Assembly: GCA_964019335.1 (NCBI GenBank)
Contig: OZ025672.1
Coordinates: 434,001-498,000, forward strand
DNA: 64,000 nt
Source of the DNA: Diplonema japonicum
Lineage: Eukaryota; Euglenozoa; Diplonemea; Diplonemida; Diplonemidae
Reading direction: 5' to 3'
The position numbers and the translations under genes were made by a program. This document shows positions 1 through 10,488 of this stretch, one piece after another. Position 1 is the first letter of the stretch. Every line of letters begins with the position of its first letter. The notes under the pieces are model-generated. The model saw nothing but the letters and a program-made list of their open reading frames with translations. It was not told the DNA's origin and did not search any database.

Positions 1-1752
1 CAAGATGGTTTGGTCATCGACCTGTGCGTTGCCGTCGGACCAGCTCATTATGTCGTCGTTGTTGTTGTTGTTGTTGTTGTTGTTATGTGAATGCTGTGTG
101 GGGACGGGTGGCCTTGCCTGCCTGCCTTGCGTTGTTGTGTCCCTTCCGTCGATGCCTCTCTGTGAGTCGTAGGTGTATGGGACTGCATTGCCACCCGCAC
201 CGCCTCGCATGTTCCTTCCAGGCGGCATTCCTAGCCTCTTCCCTGAAGAGCTGGCCCACTGGTAGTCTGCCTGTGGGTTCAGTGCTGAATCGATCTTTGC
301 CTTCTCCTCCATCGATGCTTGTTTTCTTACTTGCATATTTACACCCCCATCAGAACCTCCCATCACTGACAGTTCGTGTCTATCCGGTGGTTTGATGTAC
401 TTCATATTCTGCGAATCATCTAGCCCCGTCGACTTCCCCTTGAGGGTTGCCTCCACAAGATGGACCACCTCGCTGCTCTGTCCTTCTTGGAACTGCTCGA
501 ACTTCGCTCTTAAAAATTCGAACAGTGAGTTCACAAATGACCTGTCCGCTTTCTGCTCCAAAAGCTTCAGGTCGCACTTGCTCTTCATCGCTTCACAGAA
601 GTTATCCGATGAGACCTTCGTGGAGTCCAGCACCATGATTTTTGTTTTCAAAAAGTCGACAGTTTCATAGAGACCTTTGTCCATGTTCTCATGAATCATT
701 TCGAGGACTTTCTGTATGCTGGCCTTTCCTTTCAGTTCCCTTTGGAGCTCTAGGACTTGAACTGAAAAGTCGTCTTGGTCTTCCTCCTTCATTTGTTTGA
801 TACGGGTGCGGATGTCAGATTGTATTTTTGAACGAAGCTCTAGGAAGGGAAGCGAGTTGTGCATTATGTTTATTCGTCTGTCGAGTTCAGGTATCTGGTA
901 TTCGTTTTCCTCATCGTTGCGTGTTTCGTAGATCTGGGTAATCTCCTCGGTGTCCAGACACAGCACGTGGTAGAGGGCAGCCGATTTAGTTTCGGCATCT
1001 ACGAAGCGTGTGGTGCTGGCACTGTTCGATTCGTTAAGCTGGTATTTAATCTCGGTGTCGTTGGTGTCGATTATTTCCATCAGCTCCTTCTTGTCGAACT
1101 CTTGCAAGCGACGCATCGAGTTGAGGTTCTCGTCCAGCACGAGTTGCGCGTCTTGCAAATTCTTCGCAGTGAGCGACATGGAGTCCTGCACACGCAGCTG
1201 AGACGCGCGGTCCAGCGCTTCAAGCTGCTCTTTGAAGTTCGCTTCAATAAGAAGCTGTGACTCTAATATGTTCCGTTGCTGTTCCTCGGCTGTATCATCT
1301 CTGATGGGTTCCCACCATGAATCGAGAAGGCGTTCAACGTGAGTTTCAATGAACTGCCGGACTTGTGTTCCATCTGCGTTCTCAACGTCTGCGAGTCTTT
1401 GATTCGTCTGCGCCAACATCTGGTGCATGTCGCCCACTGAGTTGTTGAACTCCTTTGTCCCGACATACGCCTCTGGTAGTGCTTCGTACTTCTGGTGCAG
1501 ATTGGTGACCTTTGTTTCCAAGTCCATTCTGTGCCGATCTGCCTTCTGCAGGATATCCTTCAGCCTGATCCTGAAGTCGTCTTGCAGCTTCCTCAACTGA
1601 AAGAAGTCCTCTGTCAGCCCGCCTAGCATCTTTGTATTCATCGCAATATCATCATGCATGCTCTGCAGCAACCCTTGCAACCCGCTGATGTTCAAATCAA
1701 AGCTGAGCTTCACCACACCATCAGTCTTGAAGTCTTCGTCTTTTTTAGCCAT
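1..1752 (-). CDS. Large coiled-coil protein with poly-Asn tract (partial, runs off left edge)
   Basis: The minus-strand frame is open without a stop from the ATG at 1752-1750 to the window edge, giving 584 codons with the C-terminus missing. The first about 430 residues are charged and heptad-like, rich in Leu, Lys, Glu and Gln, and look like an extended coiled coil. The last part is low complexity (Gly, Pro, Ser) and carries nine consecutive Asn residues encoded by AAC repeats (plus-strand GTT repeat at about 56-85). No enzymatic motif is visible. The next gene upstream (BRAP2-like) ends only about 100 nt away in the same orientation. A structural or cytoskeletal role is likely from composition alone. 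I do not recognise a family. Confidence 0.75.
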   Translation of the reverse strand, partial: MAKKDEDFKTDGVVKLSFDLNISGLQGLLQSMHDDIAMNTKMLGGLTEDFFQLRKLQDDFRIRLKDILQKADRHRMDLETKVTNLHQKYEALPEAYVGTKEFNNSVGDMHQMLAQTNQRLADVENADGTQVRQFIETHVERLLDSWWEPIRDDTAEEQQRNILESQLLIEANFKEQLEALDRASQLRVQDSMSLTAKNLQDAQLVLDENLNSMRRLQEFDKKELMEIIDTNDTEIKYQLNESNSASTTRFVDAETKSAALYHVLCLDTEEITQIYETRNDEENEYQIPELDRRINIMHNSLPFLELRSKIQSDIRTRIKQMKEEDQDDFSVQVLELQRELKGKASIQKVLEMIHENMDKGLYETVDFLKTKIMVLDSTKVSSDNFCEAMKSKCDLKLLEQKADRSFVNSLFEFLRAKFEQFQEGQSSEVVHLVEATLKGKSTGLDDSQNMKYIKPPDRHELSVMGGSDGGVNMQVRKQASMEEKAKIDSALNPQADYQWASSSGKRLGMPPGRNMRGGAGGNAVPYTYDSQRGIDGRDTTTQGRQARPPVPTQHSHNNNNNNNNNDDIMSWSDGNAQVDDQTIL

Positions 1753-1852
1753 CTTGGAACCTTGCCTGAACCTGGAAAATGTGATCCGTTGTAATAGGTT
1801 TCGGTTAAGAGGTAATTTTTGTTTTCTTTTCTTTTTTCTTTTTTTTTGTCAT

Positions 1853-3154
1853 TCAGCTTTCGAGCTCCGTAATGAGGTTAGAGAGCCTCTCCTGCAGAGA
1901 GGCCAAGGTGCGCCGCTTGCTGAGCACCGCAGGACTGGGCTGTTTAAGGTTGTCAAGTTTTTCTTTGTATTTAGGAACGTTTGCCTGGGACTGAGTGAGC
2001 AGGGAGGTCTCTAGGACCAGGTCGGGGGCGAGCGCGTCACGTTTCTGTTGTATCTCCTTGAGCTTCTTGCGGAGTTTCGTGGTCTCTCGTTTGAGTGTGG
2101 TGCGCGACCTTGTGATGGCTTCGGTTTCCTCGGCCAACTTTTCCTTTGCTTTCTGCAAGGGTTCGAGGGTGTCGGCGATCTCCTGTTTGATGATGCTGAG
2201 CTTGCCTTCATAATGTATTCTTTGTGCTTCAAGCTGTCCTTCTAAGAGACCGGAGTAGGCATCCGAGACACCTTCCAGGTGAGATTCAAACTTCGCATCT
2301 TCCATGTCAAGTGTTTCTTCATGCCGTGCTGAGGCATCACCACCGTCCACGCCTGCTACAGGCTTTCCGTCAATACGGTTTGCGACTAAACGATGTACGA
2401 ATCCGTCCCCTGCGTAGTCCCACACAGACCCGCTGTAAACCTCTAGGCAGTAGGTGTGTGCGGTTGTTCGATAGTGTTGCTCGGCGTGTGCTTTCTGGTA
2501 TCTCCCGCAGCCGAGGTCGCCGCATACCAAGCACATCCAAAGTGGGTCCACTTCGTTGCAATCCTCTTCTGAGCACTTCATGCCCAGTTCCTGCGGGTTA
2601 AACCTGCACACTGGGCATCCATTGGTGTGATCCCATTTCTGTAGACATATCATGTGTGCCGTGTGCCCGCACATTGTAGTCCACAACGCTCCATTATCTT
2701 GTTCCCCGTCTTCCGTTTCTTGTGCTACGTGTAATTCCTCCAAACACACCGGGCAGTTCTCTGCTGTCTCGTTGTTGTCCAGCCTTGGGAGTACACCACC
2801 TCCAGCCTCAGCGTCCACGCATCTTATGAAGAGGACCTCATTCCCCAACGCTGTCATATGCTTCCCGTTGTACTGCGCTCTGAAGGCCTCCGCCTTTTCT
2901 ACGCCTGAAAACCTAACTACTATAAAGTACTGCGCTTGGTTAGATTCGCAGCCCAGGATCCTGAAGGTCGCAATATCCGCTCGGTAGGTAGCGATGTGCG
3001 CAAGAACCTCCGTTGGCAAGATGAACTTTGGCACGTTCTCTACGCAAACCGTGTCAGAGCTTTGGCACACATGCAGCACACCCTTCCTGTGCTGCCCGGG
3101 GTTCCTTGGGTTCCCTGTGAAGTACGCGATGGTGTCATCCTGCCCGCCTGACAT
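1853..3154 (-). CDS. BRAP2-type RING and UBP zinc-finger E3 ubiquitin ligase
   Basis: The protein has 433 residues from the Met at 3154, chosen because the RRM-like domain follows directly and upstream codons look non-coding. The order matches BRAP2/IMP: an RRM-like fold at about 35-115, a RING-H2 at 134-183 (CPVC start, MCGHTAHMIC centre, CPVC end), a UBP-type zinc finger at about 194-255 (C-x4-C, CLVCGDLGCGR, several His), then a long coiled coil at about 290-433. Family members are cytoplasmic E3 ligases. The UBP finger binds free ubiquitin C-termini, and in animals the protein tunes MAPK signalling by sequestering partners. All zinc ligands look present. Substrate is unknown here. A CACAG just upstream could be a splice or trans-splice acceptor. 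Confidence 0.9.
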   Translation of the reverse strand: MSGGQDDTIAYFTGNPRNPGQHRKGVLHVCQSSDTVCVENVPKFILPTEVLAHIATYRADIATFRILGCESNQAQYFIVVRFSGVEKAEAFRAQYNGKHMTALGNEVLFIRCVDAEAGGGVLPRLDNNETAENCPVCLEELHVAQETEDGEQDNGALWTTMCGHTAHMICLQKWDHTNGCPVCRFNPQELGMKCSEEDCNEVDPLWMCLVCGDLGCGRYQKAHAEQHYRTTAHTYCLEVYSGSVWDYAGDGFVHRLVANRIDGKPVAGVDGGDASARHEETLDMEDAKFESHLEGVSDAYSGLLEGQLEAQRIHYEGKLSIIKQEIADTLEPLQKAKEKLAEETEAITRSRTTLKRETTKLRKKLKEIQQKRDALAPDLVLETSLLTQSQANVPKYKEKLDNLKQPSPAVLSKRRTLASLQERLSNLITELES

Positions 3155-3416
3155 GGATGCTTGCAACCCACACCTGTGGATTGTACTTGTTTCTCTTATT
3201 TTTTTGTTTTTGCCATATAACAATAAAAAAAGGAGAAAACATTTTCGGAAACAAAACTGAGAGTACACCGGGGGAGAAAGAAAAGAAAAAAAAAAGAAGA
3301 TAGAGATAAAGAAATCACTTGTGGATTGGATTGGTCAATCCTACCAAATTAAAAAGAAAAGGAAACTTACCATAATCAGCTGAGGGGGAGGAAGAAAGTG
3401 TAAATGGATATAAAAA

Positions 3417-3448
<32 letters not shown>

Positions 3449-3502
3449 AAAAAAAGAAGAAGAGAAGTGAATTTGACGTTGTTTTACCCTTCTGATAAAA
3501 AC

Positions 3503-4312
3503 TTACTCGCTCACCAGTTGGGACCCAATCGGTGGGACAGGGACACGGGAGTACCACATGTTGCGGAGTTGCTGAAGTTTGTCAGGGGCGATGATGGGAG
3601 CGGGCTTCTGGAGGTCTGCGGGCTGCCTCTTCTCCGTGTGGAGGGATTTGATGAGCTTTTGCTTCTCAGCTGCCTTCTGTCGGTAGCGCTCTGCTTCCGT
3701 TAGACGTGCAGTGTTGTAGGTCTGCATCACAGTGTCCCGTGCGGACTGCATCTTTTTAAGCCTCTCTTTACGCAACTCGAGGGTCTGGTCTCTGTTTAGC
3801 GTGGCCTGCTCAGTTCGTTTATGTGCAGTGTGCACCCATTCAGGTGTGGAAGGCCGTGCTTCTATCACCTTTCGCTTTGGAACAGCAGGCAACGGGGTGT
3901 TTTGCCACAAACACGACACATCGATCATTGGGACAAACCTACCGTGATGATCAGGGCATTTAAAGTACCGCACTCCTCCTAAACACCCGTCAGTGTCGCC
4001 TATGGGTTCTGAAAAGGCGACCCCAGCACAGGTTCCCAATGGGTCCGCCTCCCCAAGAAACATCAAAACACCGGGGCCTAGGTTGTGAACGAGCACATTT
4101 CGACCTACTTGTAGCTTGTGTCGGAGCTTTGACCCAGCAAGGCCGGCGGCTCTAACCTGCTCTTTGAACCCTTTTCTGCTTTCCAAGACCTTTCCGATCA
4201 TGCTTTCGTACACAGGTCGTGAGGCATCGAAAAGCCGTGCAGTCCCCCTTGACGATGACCTCACACCCCCGGGCGTCAGTTTCCACTTGCTTCTCAGTGG
4301 GTACTCATCCAT
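3503..4312 (-). CDS. CAP-Gly domain protein
   Basis: The protein has 269 residues. The central part (about residues 68-135) reads as a CAP-Gly domain: a VGRNVLVHNLGPGVLMFLG strand pattern, GTCAGVAF, then the signature GCLGGVRYFKCPDHHGRFV. This corresponds to the GKNDG-type loop that binds EEY/F tails of tubulin and EB proteins. Here the loop is DTDGCLGG rather than GKNDG, so binding preference may differ. The C-terminal 120 residues are Lys/Arg/Gln-rich and probably helical. A microtubule-associated role follows from the domain, while location is inferred. Upstream of the gene lies a homopolymer-rich spacer; downstream is the A-rich tract at 3412-3456. Confidence 0.85.
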   Translation of the reverse strand: MDEYPLRSKWKLTPGGVRSSSRGTARLFDASRPVYESMIGKVLESRKGFKEQVRAAGLAGSKLRHKLQVGRNVLVHNLGPGVLMFLGEADPLGTCAGVAFSEPIGDTDGCLGGVRYFKCPDHHGRFVPMIDVSCLWQNTPLPAVPKRKVIEARPSTPEWVHTAHKRTEQATLNRDQTLELRKERLKKMQSARDTVMQTYNTARLTEAERYRQKAAEKQKLIKSLHTEKRQPADLQKPAPIIAPDKLQQLRNMWYSRVPVPPIGSQLVSE

Positions 4313-4802
4313 GCAGGGATAACAGCAGCCCCCACACTGTGATAAATAGTTTCCAAAAGAGAACGAACAAAAGGAGAATATATAAAAAAAAAGAGAGAAA
4401 CCTAACCAAGTGGGGGGGGGGGGGCGGAAAGACGAATGAGGGGGTTCTTTTTATATTTTTTTTTTTTAAACTCGTTTTTATTCTTCCCTTTCAAAGTTCA
4501 GACACTCCCCCCCTCAAAAAAATATCTTTTGGCACAGACAAGAAAAGTGGTACAGGACTCGGTCAAAAAAAAAAATGGATATAGGTTATGTCGAAGAAGA
4601 AAGCGGACCTGAGCTACGTTGCGAGGCCATGGAGGTAGGGAGTGGGGGTGAGAAGAAGAGATTTAGTATTTTTTTTTTTTCGTTTCTTTTTTTTTCATGC
4701 GGTGAAGGGACATCATTGTGGCTTTGCGTAAGAGCAACACAAGAAGTCACTCCGTTTCGGATTCGGCTTGCAACTCCTCCAGGTGCGCCAGGTGCGAAAA
4801 AC

Positions 4803-6939
4803 TTACCAATCGCCAGAATCGTCTGAGTCGCTATCATCCCGTCTCTGCGCGATCATTTTATTTATCGCTTTTTTAGGTGCTGCTTTTTTTGGCTTCTCAT
4901 CTTCACTACTGCTGTCGTCCTGTGTTTCCATTTCAGCTTCCTTTCCTTGACCATACCTTGCTTGGCGCAGCTGGTTCTTTTTCCTTCTCTTCCTTCGGGG
5001 TTTCCTTCGGTGCTGCATTCTCTTCCTGGGGTATTTTTTTCTTTGATGGCCCAGTACTTCATACCAGCTTCCTGTTGAACGAACTCTTCAACATATGCTG
5101 CCCAGGAGGGTCCTCTGCAGGGCTCGGTTTCGGGCTCTCTGTCTTTAGGTTTGCTGTGCTTCTCAAGAGGTGCTGTCCTAGAACAGGGGTTTCAGCTTTT
5201 TCCTCTTCCTCAGCGTGTACTTTGCTAGTTTTCAATGTATGCTTCCCAAACTGTGGCTCCTCCGCGGGAGCCTGCTCCTTTTCGGACTTTGCGGGATCGG
5301 CATGTATGTTGCCCGTTGACTTCAGGAGGTGTTGTCCCAAGGAAGATTCCTCCTTCTGCGGTGCTGTTTCGGTGCCTTCGTGAATGTTGCTCGTCGACTT
5401 CAACATGTGTTTGCCGAACTGCTCTTGTTGTTCTTCTGCTGGTGTCTCTTCAGGCTTCTTCGTGATTGTGGCCGATCGCAGCTTTACTCTTCCAGCTGCC
5501 GCTTGCAGGGCTATCATATTCTTGGGTGCTGGTGCACCTGAGATACTGCCTGCACCCGGAGGGGGTGTGGAGGGGACGAGCATGGCAGGAGCAGGGCTTA
5601 TTGGTGCTGCCTGTACTGCATACGCAGGCTGAGCCGTGGGAGTAGTCTGAGCCTCGACAGGTACGACGACAGGTACTTCATGTGACTGCGCGGGCAAGAT
5701 GGCTAACCTGTTGGAAGAAGGGACGGGTGCTTGCATGCGCATGGCAACCGCTGGAGGAGCTGCGATGGCGAGGAGAGTCGATGGGGGAGGTGCCGGACGC
5801 GATGCACCTCTGCACCCTGGGGAGTCCCAATCGGAGTCGTCCGACTCAGAGGACCACCCGTCGTCCCCGAACACAGGCTCGTGCAGGGCAGGGGGCGCCA
5901 CATGGAGCTGTGCTTTATTCAGATCAGTAACAGATGGCAGTGCCGCGGTTGCAGGGACAGGCTGTGCCACTTCATTCTGTGCTTCCGGTTCATGCAGAGC
6001 GCCTGTTACACCGCAATATTTCGAACACCTTTTGAGCTGCAGGCATTCCTTGCAGAAGGCATCAAGCGACAGGTCATGGTCGACGGCAGCGTCGGCCACC
6101 AAGCGGAGCACGTCCTTGACAATCTTGTGGCAGTCATTTTGGAGGAGCATTGCGGTTTCGATGTCTTTGAATTCCAGTGCAGGGCCGTCAGGGTGCCATC
6201 TGAGGACTCGGAAGGGCGGACGATCTTCACCATTGACCGCGTACTGCAGGGACCCGTGCGCTGTGTGCATGGTGATGGTGTCACCGTCGTAGTCTTTGAA
6301 CTCAACAGAAGGGGTGTTGGGGATGCTGACGCCAAGCTGTACCTGCTTCACAACGGCCTCCAGTTCGACCACTCTGCGTTGCAGTGCCTCGACATCTGCA
6401 TTAGGCACAGGCGATGAATCATAAGGGGGCACAGGAGAAGGGGAGGCATACTGGGGCGTTTGGTAGGTTGCAGGGTACCCTTGTTGCGGATAAGCTGCTG
6501 GAATAGGCGGCGGGGCCTGTGCTGGATACACCTGCTGTTGCGGGGCCTGCGCTGGATACACCTGCTGTTGCGGGGCTTCTTCGCTGTCGCTGTCTGCCGC
6601 CGCCTTCTTCTTCTTCTTTTCTTTTTTGTCCTTTTTGTCTTTTTTATCTTTCTTTTTCTTCTCTTTCTTCTCGGGCTTTTCCGGTTTCGCATCAGGGTCC
6701 ACGACCCCATGGATGGAACATGTGTGGCACACCTTCTGTGGTGTATAGTACCCGAAGATAGGGATCACCATCGTTGCCTTGCAGTGCTCCGCACAATAGA
6801 CAAAGCCACACCCACGGCAGTGGTGCCGTCGCTTCCTGAGGCCGAATTTCACATCGCATCCAATCTCGTCACATATGAGGGCTTCTGTGTCGTCTTTCCA
6901 TTTTGGCCGTTTGGCCACTTGCGCAGGGGTGGCATCCAT
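4803..6939 (-). CDS. FYVE zinc-finger protein with C-terminal GxHxLKST repeats; three exons
   Basis: The start is the ATG at 6939; a GTG lies three codons upstream. Exon 1 is 6939-5065. Two micro-introns are inferred: 5064-5026 (39 nt, GTATG...CCCCAG) and 4956-4920 (37 nt, GTATG...CACAG). They join exon 2 (5025-4957) and exon 3 (4919-4803), giving about 686 residues. Residues 20-75 form a FYVE-type finger with eight Cys and the RRHHCRGCG core, the family's PI3P-binding motif. A Lys-rich stretch, Pro/Gln repeats and an unidentified globular middle follow. Near the end a unit like GxHxLKSTxN recurs five times. The tail is acidic and Ser-rich, ending DSGDW. Endosomal membrane targeting is likely. 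Exon 3 could continue past a GTAAGT at 4805, so the true C-terminus is not certain. Confidence 0.8.
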
Positions 6940-7481
6940 CTCCACCACCTGTCTCCTGGGTTGTGAGTTGATAAGAAGGGGAAAAGATCACAGAAATGAA
7001 CGTGTTTGTGAGATGAAAAAGGTGTACTGAGAACTAAGAAGAACTAGTGTGTCCCAAAACCCACGCCTATAGGGTACAGGTATAAATTGGTAGGGGGGGG
7101 GGGGGGGGTGCACATAACGAATGGAAAAGGTAAAAGAAAAAAAAAAGCCTAGTGGAAATGGACGCATCATTCCTTTTTAAAAAAAAGGAACATCTGTCAC
7201 GGACAGCCATCTTCGAAGGACAGGACAGGAAAGACTTTTTTTTTTCTTCTGGGGGTATGAGATGGGACGTGGAAACAAATTTGAAGGGGGGGGAAAAGAA
7301 ACTCGTTGGGTAGCAAATTTGCCAATAATAATAAAAAAAAAAACACGTGAAAAACTACAAAAAAAAAGAAGAAAAAGTGTATCTGTCCCTTTTCAAAAAG
7401 GGGATGGGGAGAGGAAAGAAAAAAAAAAGAAAAAGTAACGCGAAGCACCATAACGAATTATTTGGTAAGTGATGTGGCTAA
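6940..7481. other. Intergenic spacer, homopolymer-rich
   Basis: No coding frame or RNA motif was recognised. The stretch holds a G run near 7085-7105 and several A runs. It separates the FYVE gene from the receptor gene, both on the minus strand. Confidence 0.6.
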
Positions 7482-8948
7482 TCAGATATAAGTGTCAGTT
7501 GGTTTACTAGGTGGGAACATGTCTAGAGGGTTAGCTGTAGGAGTATCTGGCTCGAGGGACGCCTGCGGGTAGCCTGGTTGTAGCAGTGTTTCAACGTCTG
7601 CAGCAATCCGCTGCAGCAGCTCAAGGGAGTCCGGAGGCTCGGACTTCACGTCAGCGCTGCTTGATGCGAACAAGAAGGCAACACTACGAACGACAATGGC
7701 AACACCAGCAAAGCACGCAATAATGATGAAAAGCCCCCAAAGATGCTGCATTTTAATCTGTATGTCAATGGTATTGTCATAAGTGCAGGCGGAGCCATAG
7801 TTATCCTCCATCATCGACATAAGTAACTTGTTCGTCTGCAGGCCCACAATGGCTTCTGTCACGTTCTGCGCGAGGTCCTTATTCGCAGCTGTCATAAGCA
7901 TCACCACGTATCTCGGGTTGAAAGCAATCTCAGGGATATGCTTCACTTGCGTGCAGAAGCCAAAGTCTCTTTGCATCTGCTTCAGTTCCAGTACGTTGGC
8001 CACCACAGCATCGACGGACTTGTCGGCTAGCTTGTCAAGACAAGACTTCCGTCCTTCAGCCGTAGCCTCCCATAGAGAAGACGGCCCGTCAGGTTGCACT
8101 ACCACCCTAGCATGCTCCGAGATAGACTGTCTTATGGCAGTTCTGTCGAAGTTGCAGACTCTAGATGTTTTGAGCTGTTGCATGTCCCGTGGGCCGTTCA
8201 GTGCCACTTTCTTCGCTGTCAAGATGGACGCGAGGTTTGCGGTGTACGTGGCCGTCACGATGAGAATGAAGAACAGGAACCCCACGCGGAGGAAGCGACC
8301 GACGCGCCCGTCCCTCCGCACACCGTCATACTCCATGCCACCCAGCAGGGAGCTCATCACGAAGTCGACACCCCTTGCTAGCCCCTTTGGCGATATGTCT
8401 TTCGTGTTGCTTTCCAGAACCCAGAACACAAAGGACAAGACGACGACGACTGTGAGAATGGCCATCCACACCTCCAGCGCAAAGGGCTCGAAGATGGACC
8501 ACATGTCGTTGTCCGTCGTGTCGGCACGCACCATCGCCGAGTAGGTGAAAGACACGAAGGGTTGCGTTGTCACGAAGTTCGCCTTCATCTCCGGCGTGAA
8601 AGAGCTAGGGGCCAGTTCATGCGGAAGCATTGTCACGACCCCGTCTTCAAGCAGTTTCAGGAGTTCTGCGTCTGTCGCCCCAGGCGGCGCTGGCACCAGT
8701 TCGTATTCATACCCCATAAACTCTGACAGTCTTGCATGCAGGTCAGGCACCAGCCCCGACCAACATGCCTTGCAGCTCACCTCCGAGCAAGGCCGTGTCT
8801 TGTCCCCACACCTGTAATCCTCTCCATGGAACCTCCACCACGGCTCCCTTGTGGCCGGCAGGATGCCTGCCTTCACTGTTGGATGATTTTTACAGCATCC
8901 TAAAGAGCCGGCTGTCGCCAACCCCAAGAACACTACTAGCGCTGCCAT
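7482..8948 (-). CDS. Ionotropic glutamate receptor-like channel (minimal architecture)
   Basis: The protein has 488 residues from the Met at 8948, chosen because a signal peptide (MAALVVFLGLATAGSLG) follows at once. The order is that of an iGluR without the amino-terminal domain: an S1 ligand-binding lobe, TM1 (about 165-185), a pore loop (SSLLGGMEYDG), then TM3 with TATYTANLASILT, the equivalent of the diagnostic SYTANLAAF gate motif. The S2 lobe and TM4 (about 410-435) follow, then a short cytoplasmic tail. The family forms tetrameric ligand-gated cation channels at the plasma membrane. The ligand cannot be told from sequence. The Cys-rich segment right after the signal peptide is unusual. 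The missing N-terminal domain resembles ancestral, prokaryote-like receptors. Confidence 0.9.
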   Translation of the reverse strand: MAALVVFLGLATAGSLGCCKNHPTVKAGILPATREPWWRFHGEDYRCGDKTRPCSEVSCKACWSGLVPDLHARLSEFMGYEYELVPAPPGATDAELLKLLEDGVVTMLPHELAPSSFTPEMKANFVTTQPFVSFTYSAMVRADTTDNDMWSIFEPFALEVWMAILTVVVVLSFVFWVLESNTKDISPKGLARGVDFVMSSLLGGMEYDGVRRDGRVGRFLRVGFLFFILIVTATYTANLASILTAKKVALNGPRDMQQLKTSRVCNFDRTAIRQSISEHARVVVQPDGPSSLWEATAEGRKSCLDKLADKSVDAVVANVLELKQMQRDFGFCTQVKHIPEIAFNPRYVVMLMTAANKDLAQNVTEAIVGLQTNKLLMSMMEDNYGSACTYDNTIDIQIKMQHLWGLFIIIACFAGVAIVVRSVAFLFASSSADVKSEPPDSLELLQRIAADVETLLQPGYPQASLEPDTPTANPLDMFPPSKPTDTYI

Positions 8949-9033
8949 GTTATGACTGACGGTCTGGTGTCGAAGGGTCACAAGAGAGGCATAGGGGGAA
9001 AAAAGGGAACAAATAAAATGCAAGTTAGGCTTA

Positions 9034-10083
9034 TCAGTGACTTTTGTATCGGTACACTGGTGCGAGGGTTTGGAGGGTGATGCGCTCCCTGCAGAGGGGG
9101 CACAGCGCGGAGGGCGAGCTTCTGCAGAGGCCTGTCACGCAGTCCCAGCAGAAAAGGTGGCCACAGATGGTGGCGGTGGTTGGTCCGTTATGGCGGTCGC
9201 GCATTCCAAGGCAGAGGGAGCATCTCCCAGCTAGCCCATCGGTGTCGTCGTCGTCTTCCTCTTGTGTATCGTCCGCAGTGTCCTGCTGAACGGGGGCCTC
9301 ACCGAGGGTCCGCCCAGGCCCAGCGCCTCCTCTGCGCTTTTTGAGGATACTCCTGACCACCTTGATGCCCTCCACGAACTGCTGTATGATGATCATCCAC
9401 CCTATCATCGTGTAGGACGACCTGCGTTATCACTTGAAGAACAAAAAAAAGGGGGAGGGGGCAACATACGTCCCGGGCATGGGCTTGTTCATGAGGAGCA
9501 TTTTGCTCTTTGCAACCCTATACGAGATGTAATAATATTCCCCGTAAAGGAAAAAGACAGCCAGGTGAAACCGCAGAAGCTCCCGGATAGTGGTTTTCAG
9601 CTGCAGCTGGCGGTGATGGACGTTGAGGGCAAAGTTTCTGAGAGAGCCCATGCGGTCGCTGTTGTCTCTCAAGTAGGTCAACCCTTTTGGGACCCACTTC
9701 TCAATTATGTAAGGGATGGTGCAGAAGAGAAGAATCTGAAGTGCACGAGAAGAACCGGATTGAGGCTCCATTCGTGTGGAGTGGATCTGCATGAGGTCGC
9801 AGTACTCCTCGCCCAACGTTTGCCTCCCGCCGCTTGTTGCCAAGAAATAATAAGCAACTCCCGCGGAAAGTTTTAACTCTTTTTCGTACCCGTTCACCCA
9901 TCTGCGAAAAAAATGTAAAAAAAGAGGGACCGCAACATACCGTGTGCCCAACAATCTAGTGAGCATGTCTTCAACATCTTCTGCTACATGCCTCATGTAG
10001 TAATCATCCTTCTCCGCTGCTCTCAGGATGTACGGTGCCGGAGCAGACTCGAATGACCACTCGGATTTCGGATTCGGTATCAT
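9034..10083 (-). CDS. PEX10: Peroxisome biogenesis factor 10 (RING E3), three exons
   Basis: Exons are 10083-9941, 9901-9470 and 9421-9034, joined across introns 9940-9902 (39 nt) and 9469-9422 (48 nt). Both introns start GTATGTTGC and end CGCAG. The joined protein has 320 residues, close to the usual PEX10 length. Residues 1-230 form the Pex2/Pex12-type membrane domain, and the C-terminus carries a C3HC4 RING (CSLC, CGHLFCWDC, CPLC). PEX10 works with PEX2 and PEX12 in the peroxisomal membrane to monoubiquitinate the import receptor PEX5 for recycling. Intron 1 is a multiple of three without a stop, so its retention would insert 13 residues. The gene implies functional peroxisomes or glycosomes. 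Confidence 0.88.
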
Positions 10084-10488
10084 TATCTCCTCTCTTGTTC
10101 TTCCTTTTTTTTTTCTTTTTTTTTTTTTACTATGTGTCTGTGTGGCATGCATGCAAACAAGAACAAAAAAAAAAATTCTCTTTTTTTTTCTTTTTTTTTT
10201 CCTCTCTCCCTTCTCTCTATGCTACAATAAAAAAAAGTGTTGGTGGAGAAGGAAGACAAAAAAAAAAAGAGTTACATCCCTCTTTTTTTTTCTCTCTCTT
10301 TTTTTTTTTTTTTTTTTCTTTCATACGATGAGTGAACGAAAAATGGAAGTGGGGGAGGGGACGAAGTTCAGGAAGAGAAGGGTTAAAGAGGAGAAAAGAA
10401 GAAAAAAAAAAGTAAATGGGAGGCCGGGAGGACGAGGGAGAAGACACACTTTTTTTTTCCTTCCATCAGGATACCCCTTTCTTTTTTC

